A model generated the notes under the pieces. It had not been told where the DNA came from and searched no databases. It saw only the letters and a program-made list of their open reading frames with translations. A stretch of 64,000 nucleotides of DNA from the NCBI GenBank assembly GCA_008694505.1, contig VZDJ01007747.1:30732574-30796573 (forward strand). The letters are read 5' to 3'. Position 1 is the stretch's first letter, and every line of letters begins with the position of its first letter. The stretch is from Cyanoderma ruficeps (lineage: Eukaryota; Chordata; Aves; Passeriformes; Timaliidae). Positions 1-13,600 of the stretch are shown here, piece after piece. The position numbers and the translations under genes were made by a program.

Positions 1-142
1 AAACATGGAGAAAAACTTTTTACCAGGGCCTGTGGTAACAGGACACAGCCCAACTGTTTTAAACAGAGAGAGGATAGATATAGATCAGATAGAATCTCTT
101 AAGTAGAAAAAGTTGCATAAAGAAAAAGTTCTTTAATGTGAG

Positions 143-336
143 GGTGGATTAATATGAAACACTGGGACAAGTTGCCAGAGAATTTGTGGACTTGTTATTG
201 GAAATGCTCAGGATCAGGTTGGATAGGGCTTTGTACAACTTAATCTAGTGGAATTTGTCCATGCCCATAACAAAGAAGATGGAACTAGGTGATTGTTTAA
301 GGTCCCTTCAAACCTAAACCATTATGTGATTCTAAT
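143..336 (+). mobile_element. CR1 LINE fragment, 3' end
   Basis: A diverged 3' end of a CR1 retrotransposon. It has the typical run: accgggacaagttgcc-like text, a segment like gatggaactaggtgattgtt, then aggtcccttcaaacctaaac and a short ATTCT-type tail. CR1 is the main LINE of birds and other sauropsids. This copy is antisense to SLIT2. Confidence 0.75.
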
Positions 337-1451
337 GTTACTGCAAGATCATATCTGCACACAAGTCTGTGTGCATCCTACATTTTGAAGAGTGTAGGTT
401 TACATATCTTGCAAGTATGAAGGCCTGAGTGAACTCATATACATATAGCATTTCCTTCTGCTTACTAACAAAAACTCATTAGAAGAAGAATGCCTGAAGG
501 TTCTCAAGGTGAAAATGCTTGTTTCAAGCAAGGTGTTTACCCTGAATAAAGACAAGCTTCCTTGTGCTACTAGGCACAAGAAATGGCTGCTGGTGCTTAT
601 CAGCCTCAATATCTACATAGCAAGTGCCGAAGTGCAGGAACTACTCTGCACTTGAACACAGTTTAACTACATCTACAGAAGGAAGAATATCATTACTCAA
701 TTCTGGGACTGAATATATCATTATACTTGCATAACTTGTAGTCCATTTTCCACAGGAGAAATAGAGCTGAATATATGCATGGAAGGTGTAAGATGTAGTC
801 CAGAGACCAGACATTAAAAGCATTCTCACAAAAGCCTTTATTTGTTTCAGGGCACCATCAAATAAGTGAGCTTAATCCTACGAAAAAAGTTATTTAAATG
901 AACCGATTGTATAATAGCCTGAAATGGACAGTCACACAGTCAATTAGCTCTTCTCATTGAGAGAGCAGGATAGCTGAAAGGGATTAAGTTCCTAAATCTC
1001 AAGGCAAAAAATCAAGCAAATTACCTTAAAACATCCTTAGTGATGTTCTAATTAACCTAACTGCTTTTGTCATGGAACAGATCAGCAGCACACTTGGTCA
1101 TTCACAGCTGTGACACATTAAATAGCTGCTTAGCCATTTATTACCAGCTCTATGAACAGCCTCTGCTCACTGTGGATCAAAGATCTGCATGGTAGCATGC
1201 ATGCTTTACATAAACCCGGCTCTATTTGAAAGTGCAAACACATGACAGAGCAGACAGTGGCACAATAAACACTTTATGGGAGCTGCCAGGAAGGGGACTG
1301 CCAGTTTCCAGAGGGGGAAAGGAAATGGTCAGGGTTTATCATTCCTAAAGAGAAAGATTTATTCAAGGTATCAAGAAGTTTGTTTGCTCTGATCAAGCAA
1401 TGTAAAAGATGCTATGATTAAGTAACTTAACACATTTCAATGAACCCAGGC

Positions 1452-1475
1452 AAAAAAAAAAAAAAAAAAANAAAA
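1452..1475. repeat. Poly-A run with one N
   Basis: Nineteen A, one N at 1471 and four more A. The N probably marks uncertain homopolymer length. Confidence 0.9.
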
Positions 1476-2597
1476 GTGCTTAAAGTCAAAGTGTGTATGA
1501 CTTCTGGACTTCAGGAAGCAAGAAGCCCTAATGTAATGTTCTTGTTTCAAGGAAACTTATTTTACAACTTCTAAACCTTTCACTCAATATTATTTGAAAG
1601 AAAAAGAGCAAGCCAATTTTAAAGCAAGGGGTCATTCCCGGGATATAAAAAGCATAATGTGTAAAAGGAACGTGTCTCTGATAAAAGTGATTATTAAAAG
1701 CCTCTGGTTTAAACTGTTTCACTGGTAAAAATTTACTGCAGAAAGAGAAGCCCTCCTAGGTGTAAGGGTGGTTTAAATTGAAGGGGAAATAAACCTAAGG
1801 CCTATCTGCAATATTTCCTGCCAATGCGCTGACATTACTTCTAGCCCATTTCCCGTTGGAGATATGAGAGCTGAATGCATAGATTGTAACGAAAAGCTGT
1901 AAGAAGAACTGATTTAAGGCTTCTGGTACTCTGTAGAAGAATAATGATCTGGGAAGAAATAGTCCCACATTTCCAATAAATATATGATGAAAACTAGTTT
2001 ACAGAATGAAAAGATTTTTTTTTCTTTTGTGTAAAAAAGAGTTAAGATTTAAAAATGGATGCCCAGACAGAACGAAACACAAGTGGATCAAATTTTTCCA
2101 AATAACCATCTCCAATGAATAAATATTATTTATTGGTCTTGGCAGTGCCATCTTCTTGTTTCTCAGATTGCCTGATGAGTGCTTTTGGGATGATGGGTCA
2201 TCCTGCAGTCAGTTCCCATGAACAGGGAGGACAGGAGGGAAATAAAAGGGAGGGACTGAAGGAACGACTGGAAATGTTCCAGGAGACAGCTTCAATAGGT
2301 AACAAAAGTACAGAAAGACATCATGCAATGAATGGATAAAAAAGGTAAAGACCTTAAAAACAGCAGGAGATATAATGAAGATTCTGGGAGGGTAAAATGG
2401 TAAGAACTAGAAAAAATGAGGCGATTTGAGTAAAATGTGTAAAAGATTCTGTGCTACAACATACTCCTTTCTAGAACCTGAAATAGAAATGAAACAGTAT
2501 GCAATTTGTAGAGCTATCACTAGATGCATGTATATACCTATACACAAATGTGGAAATGTATATATGGCTTCCAAAATAGAGAGATGAAATTACAGAC

Positions 2598-2950
2598 TCG
2601 TTTAGGTTGGAAAAGGCCTCTAAGATCATTGAGTCCAACAACTAAACCAGCACTGCCAAGTCTACCACCAAACAATGTCCCTAAGTGCCACATCTACACC
2701 TCTTTTAAATACCTCCATGAATGGTGATGACACCACTTCCCTGGACAGTCTGTCCCAATGCTTGACAACTGTTTACATGCGCAAAGTTTTCTTAATATCC
2801 AATCTAAGCCCCTTCTGGTGCAACTTGAGGCCTTTTCCTCTTGTCCTGTTGCTTGTTATTTGTGAGAAGAGTCTGTTCCTCACCTGGCTACAATCCTCTT
2901 TCAGACAGTTGTAGAAAGAGATAATGTATGCCCTCAGCCTTTCCTCAATA
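2598..2950 (-). mobile_element. CR1 LINE fragment, 3' part
   Basis: Read on the plus strand it starts taggttggaaaaggcctcta and continues with gagtccaacaa, cacttccctggacag and cctcttgtcctgttgc. This is the reverse complement of the CR1 ORF2 end plus 3' untranslated region. The frame is broken and the copy is old. Confidence 0.85.
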
Positions 2951-4552
2951 GCAGAAGACTTCACTACAGTTGGACGATTACATGATATTTCTCAAATATC
3001 TCAGAAACTCACCATCATGCTTATTAGGAATGAAATGGAGGTTAGTAACAATAACAGTAACAGAAACAAAAATAATAACACTCAAAGTGTGTATCTGCTC
3101 CATCAAACAACCCCGTCACTCTGTAACACTACATTTCCTATCCCTCTCTTCACTACACTTGCATTCTTCATTTATCACATAATTCAAAAGAAACAATCAA
3201 CTATGTAGGGGAGATGCTTCTTATTACTTTGTAACAGTAACCTAATTGGGACTGTTTGCTAATTGGTCACTTTGTTATTGACACCTTCCCTGTTGATGTT
3301 TGGGTTTTTTCCCCTTTGTGAGTACTGCTTTTTAATCTTTCTCTAGGTAACTATAATGGATAAGTGTGAATTACCAGTATTTATTATAGGTCAATAATTC
3401 CAGTGAAAGCATTAAATTCATGAGAAGGAAATATATGTTTTGAAAGGGAAGAAGTATTCTAGATAGATTAAAGAAATGGGAGCCAAAATAACTTGGAACA
3501 ATATATGACCCTTATTCCTACTGCTTTTTATTCTCAGGCAGATGTACCCATTGAAGTAAAAATCAACAACAATAATTAAACTCCTGAAAAAAGAATCTAA
3601 ACTTCTTGTGTAGCCCTAACAGAGTTAGAAAAGAAAAATAATATTTTGAATAGGAATATAATAATTTATAAAAATCAGTTGTTTTCACTGAAATGTCCCT
3701 AATAGAATGCAGAACAGCGTCACTGTTAAAACTCTAGAAAGCAAATATACCTATATATAATTTTACAACAAAAGGCGTAAATAGAGCAAAAAGAAGATTC
3801 AAGGAAAACTGATGTAATACTTCTTTACTTCTGAAAGTAATTTTAGCACCAAGAGGGCAGTCAGGGCCCCAAAGGGATGCCTGTTGTCTTTCTGCTCACT
3901 CTTGCAATGACTGTTTCCTAATTCTTGTGAAGTTATACAATACTCCCAAAAAAATTCAGGCAGTAATCTTTAAGAGAACCAGAGAAACATGATTTAAAAA
4001 AAAAAACCTGTCAAAAATTATGTTATAGAAGCAGCTATGGATTTATTCTCTTAATGATTTTAGAAGCAAAAGTAATTTATTTTTCAAAGGTAGTGCCTAT
4101 TTTCAGAATCAAGTTTTTAGCTTTCTCTTCACTTGCCAGGGAAAAATCTCACATTATATGACTGCCTAACAGAGAAGAGAAGCTTCTATTTAATTTCTGC
4201 TTATACAGTGTAGTTTTTCATTTTACTCAGCACACTAGGAAATTATTTGGCAGTTACAACAAAGAAAAAACTCCACTGCTACATGTGTGTTTTACACAAA
4301 TGTATAAATATTCTGCTGAGAGCTAACTCTTATTCTGTTTTAATGCATCAAATAATATATTATTTATCTGACATATCTGCATCACAGTTACTTGCCAACC
4401 AAATCCCATCTTTTGGCAAGAAGTTTAAAGTGTCTGACAACACATTAATTTGCACATATTTTTTTTAACCATGTATTAAAACATTGTGACTTTGACATAA
4501 GTAATGAATATAGGTTTTGTTTCAATAAAAAAATGTGTTTCACCAGGTTCAC

Positions 4553-4683
4553 CTGTAAATAGCAGAGGCAGGATATGATCCTGTGTCATAGCTGACCCTC
4601 ACTCTACCCCGGTACAGTTCCACTGCTATATGATCTTTATCGCCTTTGTACAGCAGGATCCCACTGTCTTCATCTGTGGCAAT
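4553..4683 (-). CDS. SLIT2: SLIT2 exon: laminin G domain, N-terminal part
   Basis: This 131-nt exon encodes [20 protein letters not shown], then [20 protein letters not shown], then AIY and a split codon. These are the first strands of the laminin G-like domain. It enters in phase 0 (acceptor aactag) and leaves in phase 2 (donor gtgaac). It is the last SLIT2 exon in the window. The next laminin G exon, expected to begin near VETINDGNFHIVEL, is not found between 1 and 4552. Confidence 0.95.
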
Positions 4684-7600
4684 CTAGTTGAAAGACAGAA
4701 ATATTTAGAAACAACTGAATTTAGGTATTTAATAAAAATGAGATATTAAGTAAATCTCTGAATTGACTACCCTAGTCTGTTAACTTCATTATAAAATTCT
4801 TTTTTGAAGGACAAGCTGACAAAACTCTAAATTCCTATCAATAAGCCCAACTACTTCAATATGAACACAAAGTTATTGCATTAACTCTTCTAGATTTTTA
4901 GCTCAAACTGTGAAAAGCTCTTTAAGTGAGACAATGACAACTTTGGGTCATTTTCCAAATCATGAAAAGTCATTTACTCTCTTTTCCAAAAAAATCCACA
5001 ACACAAGCAAACTTACCTGTAGAGTGATATTGGTTTGGGGGCGTATCTTAGCTGAAGGGATTTGCAGATAGGATTCTTTGTTGACGAAGTTTATACTAAT
5101 CAGCTTTTCACATTTCTCACCCTGGTAGCCTGATAAACACTGACAGATTGGTTCACTTTCTTTTATGATACACTGGGCCCCATTTTGACATTCATAATTA
5201 TCACAAGGGCTGGTGCGAGGTAGAACCATTGGCGGTGAAAACTCACAAAACAAGCCACTAAATGAAAACAGAAAACAATCAGTATTTCCAAGGAAAAACA
5301 ACTTTGAAGGAGGACATAAATGTTTGTACTGCCTTCAGATCTTTCTCACCTGTACCCTTCTGGGCAAGTGCACGTATATCCATTAACTGCGTCAGTGCAC
5401 TGCGCTCCGTTTTTACATTTGTTGTCCTGGCAGTCATCAAAGTCAATATCACAATGCTCACCTACATATCCAGGTGTGCAATCACATCTGTAAAACAGGA
5501 AAGCAAATTGGATAGCACAGTGCCTTGTAACTCTCCAGTGTGATTATGACAAAATTAACGAACTACTGTATTGTTTAAAAATTAAGGAAAAAAGGCATTA
5601 CTAATAATTTGTGTGTAAAGACTATATAGCTTAATCATACCATTAGACAGGGAATCTATATATGTAATGTATACAGGTTTGCTAGTTAAAATGTTTAAAC
5701 ACCTGCCATTATATTGAAGAATTGTGTACAAATATATCTGGAGAGTCCGCATGAATAATTTAGACAGTTTTTAGAATTTATGAGCAACACAGAATGTTAT
5801 GGGATGTTACTCATGGCTGCAAACACTAAACATAATCAATATGCTTGGCTGGTGAAACAAAGACAAATAATCCAAAGCTTGTGCTGATGGTTATTTTCCT
5901 TGTCAACTGGACAGCTATGAATGGACCAATGGTCCGTTTATGCAGTTTAAAGGTTATGAATAATTTTTTGCTCCTGAAGTTCCACCAGTCTGATTTACTA
6001 CAGAATTCTCAAAACCCATCATCTGCCCTCCCTGAACCCCTGCTGATCTAGAAACAGCACATCCTCAAGAGAGTATATAATGATTTTTGTTTGTTGGTTT
6101 GTTTGGGATTTTTTTCCATGTGCAACTCCCATTGCTAATGCTAGTGTCGGTTCTTCAGGGAATTCTCATATATAGGACTGAGTGAATGCCCAGAGCTCTG
6201 TCAAAATTAATAGAAAGTATTACAAATTCATGCATCCATATGATACTTTTAAAAATTAGGATGTCTTTAATTGATTTCATTAGATGTTGTGATTCCTTCC
6301 TCAGTGTTATTTCTTTTACTATCTAAAATTTGCTCTAAGCTGGCAAGAATGATTTTAAATAGCCATGTAAGTTTAAATTGAGTACTTCAATCAAATATGT
6401 CTCATTTTTTATTCAGCAATAGGTGTGAACAAGACAAGGGAAAAAGAATATAAAGCATCCTATTAGAAGTCTGACTGAGATACACCTTGAGGAATACTGC
6501 ATGTGCTATTTTCTGATTTAAAAGTAACAGGAAAGATTAGTGAACTGGACAAGCGTAAGACACTAAACTAGGTTTATTGAAGTGGCATGAAAAAAACATA
6601 ATGCACTACAACAGAAACCAAACAATTTTTCTATTTTTCAGTGTGAAATTGTCAACTTAATTTCATATTCAACTGAATATTTAATTTTTTTTCCATATTT
6701 TAAATGTCAATTTGTAACTAGTGGGAATGACAATATATACTCTGATTATAGCACAAAAGTATGCTGTGCATAAAAGAGGTACTTGTGAGAACAATTTAAA
6801 TCTGCAGGTTTCTTGTATTTATTAACCTAAAGCCTATTAAAACAACTTTAAATTGTGCATAATAATTAATCATGATAAGGATATGGTATAATTAAAGATT
6901 AGCTTTCCTGGGGAGGACCTTCTTTACTTTATACCTTCCAGTGTGCTTCCTAATAATCTCTTTCACAATTACTTCTCTAAAAGCAATATAATTATTCCAC
7001 TTCAATTAAATGCAATTATTTTCCTGCTGCTCAAACTCCTATAAGGTTTTCTATAGACCATCATAAAGACTACCCTGTGTTTCTATTTAAAATCTGGTTG
7101 GAATTAGACCTTTTAACGATCAGTAAAATTCAGTAAAACATAGTTAAGATAATAATGCAGCTTTACTTGAAAATCATTGCCTGTTCTGCCATAAGGTTCA
7201 ATAACAATCAAAATTAGTACTTTGAGAATAGAATTGGCTTCCACTTAAACAGAAGGAAAGGAAGCTAGGCAGAATAGAAAAATATAAACTTTGATTCAGT
7301 TGAACTCCAATAACATTTCAGACTTACTTGTATCCTTTGGGTGTCAAGATACACTTTGAATCATGCTGGCAAGGATTCAGGTTTTGGGCACAGAAATCTA
7401 ATTTCTCTTCACAGAGTTCACCTGGAATATAATGTATGTTGTCAATTCAGTGAAAATGTCACAGTGACTTGGAAATAGCAATGAGCAGAATTTTAGAAGC
7501 AATGGCTATAAATTCCTTTGCTAACACTAAAATATGCATACTTCTTTACATAGTAATGAATACCTTTATAATAAATACTAATAAATAAACGGTAATGCCG

Positions 7601-10600
7601 AAATAATAAAAATTATAATATACCAGGTAACTCCTTTATAAACAATATCAACACCAATCATCTATACATGGATATAAATGGTAATTTTGTAATTCTTTTT
7701 CATTTACAATATTTATCTAGCTCTGCTTATAGTAACACTAGCAATTAAACTCACTAGAACAAAAAAGCCATTGATATGCTTTCTTTTACTTATTTCTAAG
7801 CACATTACACACAGAAATAGCCAGATTTGCACTATCACTATAAGTAATCTATTACCTGAAAAAAACCTGTTAATATCACTGCATGTCAATACAATTCCAA
7901 TTATCCAAAAATGAAAACTTGTTTTCTACTTTTCCTTAAATATGACTCTCCATTTTTTGCATTTGTTAATGTATCATAATTATCTATAATCTGTTCTGTG
8001 AAAAGAAAAGAAAAGAATAATCTATGTAAAATGTCTATCCTTCCCTGATGATAGAGGCAGTGGCTCTAATTTCCAAAATGGGCTTATAATCTAAAAAGTG
8101 TTTTAATATGGTTAAAAATTGTTTTATTTGCAACTTTATGAAAAGGAAACACAGGTTTTTTAACAGATCAACAAAATCTTTTTCCCTGACTAACTTATCA
8201 GGTGATACCATGGATAGTGCACTTGCTAAGCTTGTAATCACTGGTTTCTAAGGTAGATATTCTTATTCCAGCATCCCTATGAAGAATATATGTATTATAA
8301 ACAAATATAAACCCTGTGCCTGCTGAATTCAGGGACTGACAGGTCCATCAGACTCTAAAACTATGGAAGGAGTAGGGCTGTCCCTCTCCTTTGTTCAGTA
8401 ATAAAACATGAGCTGGCAAGCAAAGAGAAGTAGAACTGTACATTACAATAACAAGGAAAAGAGCAGAAGAAAGGAGTGACTGATCAGACACTTTCACTGC
8501 TCAAACTGAACTTGCCTCCAAAGAGACAATGTTTGGTATCCCTCAGTTTTACTGAGCTGAGCATGGCAGTGGCTTGCAGTGTAGTGGACAAATAAAAACT
8601 TAAAAATAGCTGAGGAACAGCCTATATTAAAGCAAGGGTAGAGAAAAAGGCAAAATTGAAGCAGGAGCAAAGACGTTATGGCAATTAAAAACACAACTGA
8701 AAAACGTATACTAAGTGTGATAGGACATGGGACCTCTACATCTTTAAAAATGAGAGGACAAGCTGAAAAACAGTTAGACAAGTATTTTGCAGCCATTCAA
8801 AAGATACAGACTGGTTCTACACAAAGATTGAAAAAAAAAGATAAATCAGTAAATAAACAAATAAATAAATTAATAAATACCATATTCCCGATTTGCAAGT
8901 AGTGTGTTTTCTCTACAAACCAAATAAATGTTTGAGTTAACATAACAAAATGGCCCTCGTGAACAGGTCACTTAAGAGCCTCAGGAAAACCATCAGTAAC
9001 CACGTGACTTAGTCAATATATGCAGGAAAGTGAATGGAGATCAAATGCAGACCACTGAAGGATTATAATTCTATCAAAGGATTGTAATTCTATCCTCAAA
9101 GCCTCTTCAAGCTCTCAATGGAATTATTAATCTGGAAATGTACAACTGTTATGACTAGGTCAGTGCACCAAGAATCCTGAAATACCAGGCATTGTTTGCA
9201 TCCCACCATATATTAAACAAAACACAGATCCCTTTCTTTTTCAAAGGGTTTTGTTTAAACAAATATATATATATGAGGTCTTCAATGCTATTCTTCACAT
9301 ACCGTTAAGTTGATTTGCAGAACTTGTAATAGCTGAAATCTGTTTAAAGACCAGTAGTGTTTAAGAGTTAGACGTAAGTATGGGAACAGTGAGTTCAGAT
9401 TTTAAGGATTATGGGAGTAGAATAAGCAAAAGTTACTGTTGTTTTAACCTAGTTTGTGCACATTCCCATCGTTTAGAAATGTATGTATGTGCCCACATAT
9501 ATGTGGATATATATGCAGACATATACACACATATACAAATATCTTATTATGACATATATTGTATATTATATTACATGCAGAACTGAAAAATACATGACAC
9601 CCCAACTACCAATAATAAAAATGTGGTTGTACAGTACTAACAAAACATGGATAAAACCACCCCTAAGTATTCCCAAGATTATCAAATCTGACAGCATATC
9701 ACAGACTTTCTGAAAGTGACACATTGAGCCTATCTCCCCAAGCAGGGCTGGAGCCTGCTGTCTCTCATACATTCACAGCAATAGTTCAGTGAAAAGAAAA
9801 CCAAACTACCTAGAAATGGCCATTTAGGAGTGGAATAATACGAACGAGCATTCTTCCCATTCCTGTCAAATTTATGAAACTGGTTTTGCTACAGAATATT
9901 AATTGGGGTTAGATTACGATTGGCGGAGATTTCTGAAATAACTTGAGTGGCAAATAGTTTTACTCTAAGTAAAAGTCTAAGTATAGTCTAAGCCTACACA
10001 TTTTTGTAAATACCCTCCCAGGTTCTTATACAGGATTTTTTAGAGTACACTGCATTTTAGTATTCATAGGTTGCTGGCCCTAATATCTTCTGAACTGTAC
10101 TGAAAGCTGAAACACCACATGTGGAGTGCTTATTTCCCACTCTTGGCTGTGAATCCTACATAATGATTTGGCATTTAAGTTTTAAGCAGTTTTATAGTTT
10201 TGAAAAATGTCCACTTCAAATTCTAAAATCAATGTTACACTACCAGGCATACTGCAGCCAAATGGCTTGCAAACATCATCAAACATCACCAGGCATTTTT
10301 GAGATTTTGGTCAGAGTTTTATCTGAGTACTCTGTGGAAAAGCACATAGAAATAGAACTTTTTGTGCTGTGACAGCAGAAAGGTGAAGAAACTTTTTCCT
10401 CGCATTTGCAAATTGTATGCATGGTGAATCATATCCCTGAAGTTTTATTTAAACAGCCTATTGCAAGTAATAAACAGGATGGTGGCCATGTAGGAAAAGA
10501 CTTATGTAAAAAATAGTATGATCATAAAAGTTAGCTTTACTTATAGTACAACCTTTAGTTTTTTGAAAAAAAAGTAGCACTAATGACAGACTTGTACACA

Positions 10601-13600
10601 GGATCAGTAAAGAAAAAAATCAAGATGGAATCCAAATATGTACATCAGATATTCAATTTCTGAATGAAGATGTAATACCACAAGAACAAGCCAAGATAAC
10701 CCAAATGCAAGGTCTTGTAAAGCTAATAGATAATAACTGTTAATATTAATAAATGCTAATAGATATATATTCTGAATAGAGCATTCCAAAATAAAATTGT
10801 TTCTGAAAAACATAATAGAAAAAGTAAGTAAACTATGGGGCATGGAATCTAAACCACTGAAGGATATAGTTTCCTGGTAAGGAAACCCTCCCTTCAGCAT
10901 ACTGAATAACCATTGTGTTATTCAGAATTGAAATGAGACAAGGTGAAAAGGAGTAGTTGATTTTGTTGAAATGAAAAGATAGTGATGAAAGTGAAACACT
11001 CAGTGGCCAAAACCCCCCCAGATTTACCAAGTTAGGCTCCTTGGCTTTAGTGGAAGGAACTCTTAGAGTTTCCTGATATGAGAAACATAATACAAGGTTT
11101 AAAGAGCATACTTCAAAATAACCAGAAAAGGTTGTGAGAAAAACTCAATTGAAGGAAGCTTGAAAACCAGTGTGTGAGGACATTCTTTTATTAATCTAAA
11201 AATATTGTAACTGAGGCTTCTGTAAGAGCTTGGCTAACTAATTATGTTTCTGAAAGATGGGAACATTTCTGTATGTAATAAAGAACAGACTAGTTTGCTT
11301 AATAATAAGTAGCGGATAAAGTGTCAAAAAACCTGTGAAAAGCTTCCAAAGTTTAATTAGAACCAGCAATAAGTCTTTTCATAAGACATCTGGCTTAATT
11401 AATCTAAGGGAGTTTGGATTCTGGAATAGAATAGCATTAAAACCAGTGGAATTATGTGGCTGGTACAAATGAACACGACCCTCCAAGCTCAAGACAAATA
11501 TTTACTGAGATTTTGCGGAGTATGATGCAGACTTAAACAGTCAGACAACATTATTAAATACTGATATATACTGATGATACTTTATACAGGTAACCAAAGA
11601 TGTATGTTTGCTACATTCACAGGTCTGTTTGTGTTAACTCACTCTCATGACTTGGTAAGATTGTAAATCACTAAAAACTTAATCATAGAATACCAGGTTT
11701 AACCCTCAAGGACCATCTCCTGGAAAGAGCAGAAGAGACAAGATGGCCTAGCACCCTTTCCAGCTGAATTCTATAAGTTTCTAAGGTTGGAGAATCCACC
11801 ACTTTCCTAGGAAGATTATTCCAATGGCTCTGTGTCCTCATTGTAAAAAGCTTCCCTCTTTTTTAACTCTAACTATAACCTCCCAAGCAGTAACTTGCAT
11901 CCATTACCCCTCCCCTTTTCCATGTGACTGTGTGTAAAAAAGCGAGTCTCCATTTTCCTTGCAGCCACCTTTTAAATACTGGAACAGGGTGATAATATCT
12001 GCTCAAGCCTTCTTTTCTCAATGTGAAATAGACCCTTAACTCTGGATTTTCCATTATATAGATAATGCAGTACAATAAATAAAGAGTAACAAGGCAATGA
12101 GGTAGAAAAGAATTTACATCTTTGTTATTTTGAATAACTGGGCAATAAATTTAAAATGAAGCAATGTTAGTCATTACATTTCTGAATGAACAGCTCTAAC
12201 AAAAATGGACATGGGCTTCTTAATGCAATAGCACATTGACAATTACAGTCAAGTTTAGGAAGAAACAAGTTTAAAATCACCCTTGCTGGTAAAGCTGAGT
12301 TTGATATTAAAAAACAACAACAACAACAAAAAAAACCCCCAAAAACCCCCAACAAAAAACCCACCAAAACAAAAACAAACAAACAAACAAACAAACAACC
12401 TAACAACCAAAAAATCCAAAAACAAAACCAAAAAACATAGAGAGAGAATCCAAAAGCAACAGTAGTCAGTTTTAATTATCAAAATCCAGGTTTTTCCTAG
12501 AAGACTTATTCCCCCTTCCAAAGCCAAAATACCAAATACCTACCACAGACTAGAATAGAAGGACTTTATATGTGTGCTTATATATCCATTTCAGCTTCTG
12601 TGCTTAGTTATGATATACTGTAAGTCAACTTCTGCAGTGCTTATGTTTCATTAATTAGGCAGCACTATCTGACTCTGTGACTGGAAGTCTCTGTTTAATA
12701 CTGTGACTCAAACAGCCAATAGAGTGTAGAAGGGGTTGGAAAATGTCAGTGCCATTTAACAAACTATATACAGAAAACTGCTGCATTTTTATTAAGTCTT
12801 GAGTTTGATGTCCAGTTACAACATAAATTATTTCAGGTCTTAAGCTCATTATTCAGAAAATGCAAATAAAAAAAATCTACTATATGAGGGACAAAATTTC
12901 TTAGAATTAACAAAAGTTCACAGTGACAGCAGGATGCAGTTTATAATCATAAATCTGAACCTTTTTTGGAATTTAATTTTAGAGTCAAATTGCTGGATTG
13001 TTCCCATCTTTCAATATTGCATTGGTATTTTTAGCTATCCCCCGTGCTTGTGGATCTCAGTGTAAGATGGGGCTCAGTTTAGTTTAACATTTCTATTTGT
13101 TTTATGTACACTGGTAACAGCAAAGAAAAAAGTAACTTTTAGGCAGGTAAGCTTTAAGACTATTAAGGTAAACAGAAGGATGGATCATAGACAAGAATGA
13201 GTAATGGCAGTGATTGAACCAGAAGCAGCTATCTCAGCTTGCCACAAATATCATGTATATTTTATGCAAATGCAGTAAAATTACTTAAATACTTGAGCTC
13301 TTAATTCAAAATAGTAATTTAAAGTATATTAAGCTAGATGAAATAGAAAATCTTATGAGTGATAAAAAGCAAGAGTAACAAATGCATCTCTTTAAGAATC
13401 TGTAACACTTGCAGTTCTTACAAGGATGAGAATTACAATTTAATTTGATGGAATTATTAAAATTTTTATCAAGTTTGATGTGATATGATTTACATTTGAT
13501 TTGATTTGCATGCTTAAATTTCAGGAAGGTACTTATCTGATTATCAAGTGAATTCAAAGTAGTAACGCAACTTCCTTTCTTGCAGTGACAAGAAGGTTGT

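Larger units (their letters stand above)
1..4552. other. SLIT2 intron (3' side, incomplete)
   Basis: At least 4552 bp downstream of the last visible exon. It contains a plus-strand CR1 3' end (143-336), a poly-A run with one N (1452-1475) and a minus-strand CR1 (2598-2950). I found no laminin G coding sequence in it. Confidence 0.75.

Noticed and set aside
12310..12440. Possible interstitial telomere-like repeat (A5C5 units)
   Set aside because: The unit is irregular and is not the vertebrate TTAGGG/CCCTAA repeat.
12167..12527. Two long open frames rich in Phe, Val, Cys and Gly, or Lys and Asn
   Set aside because: They are products of the A/C-rich simple repeat, not genes.
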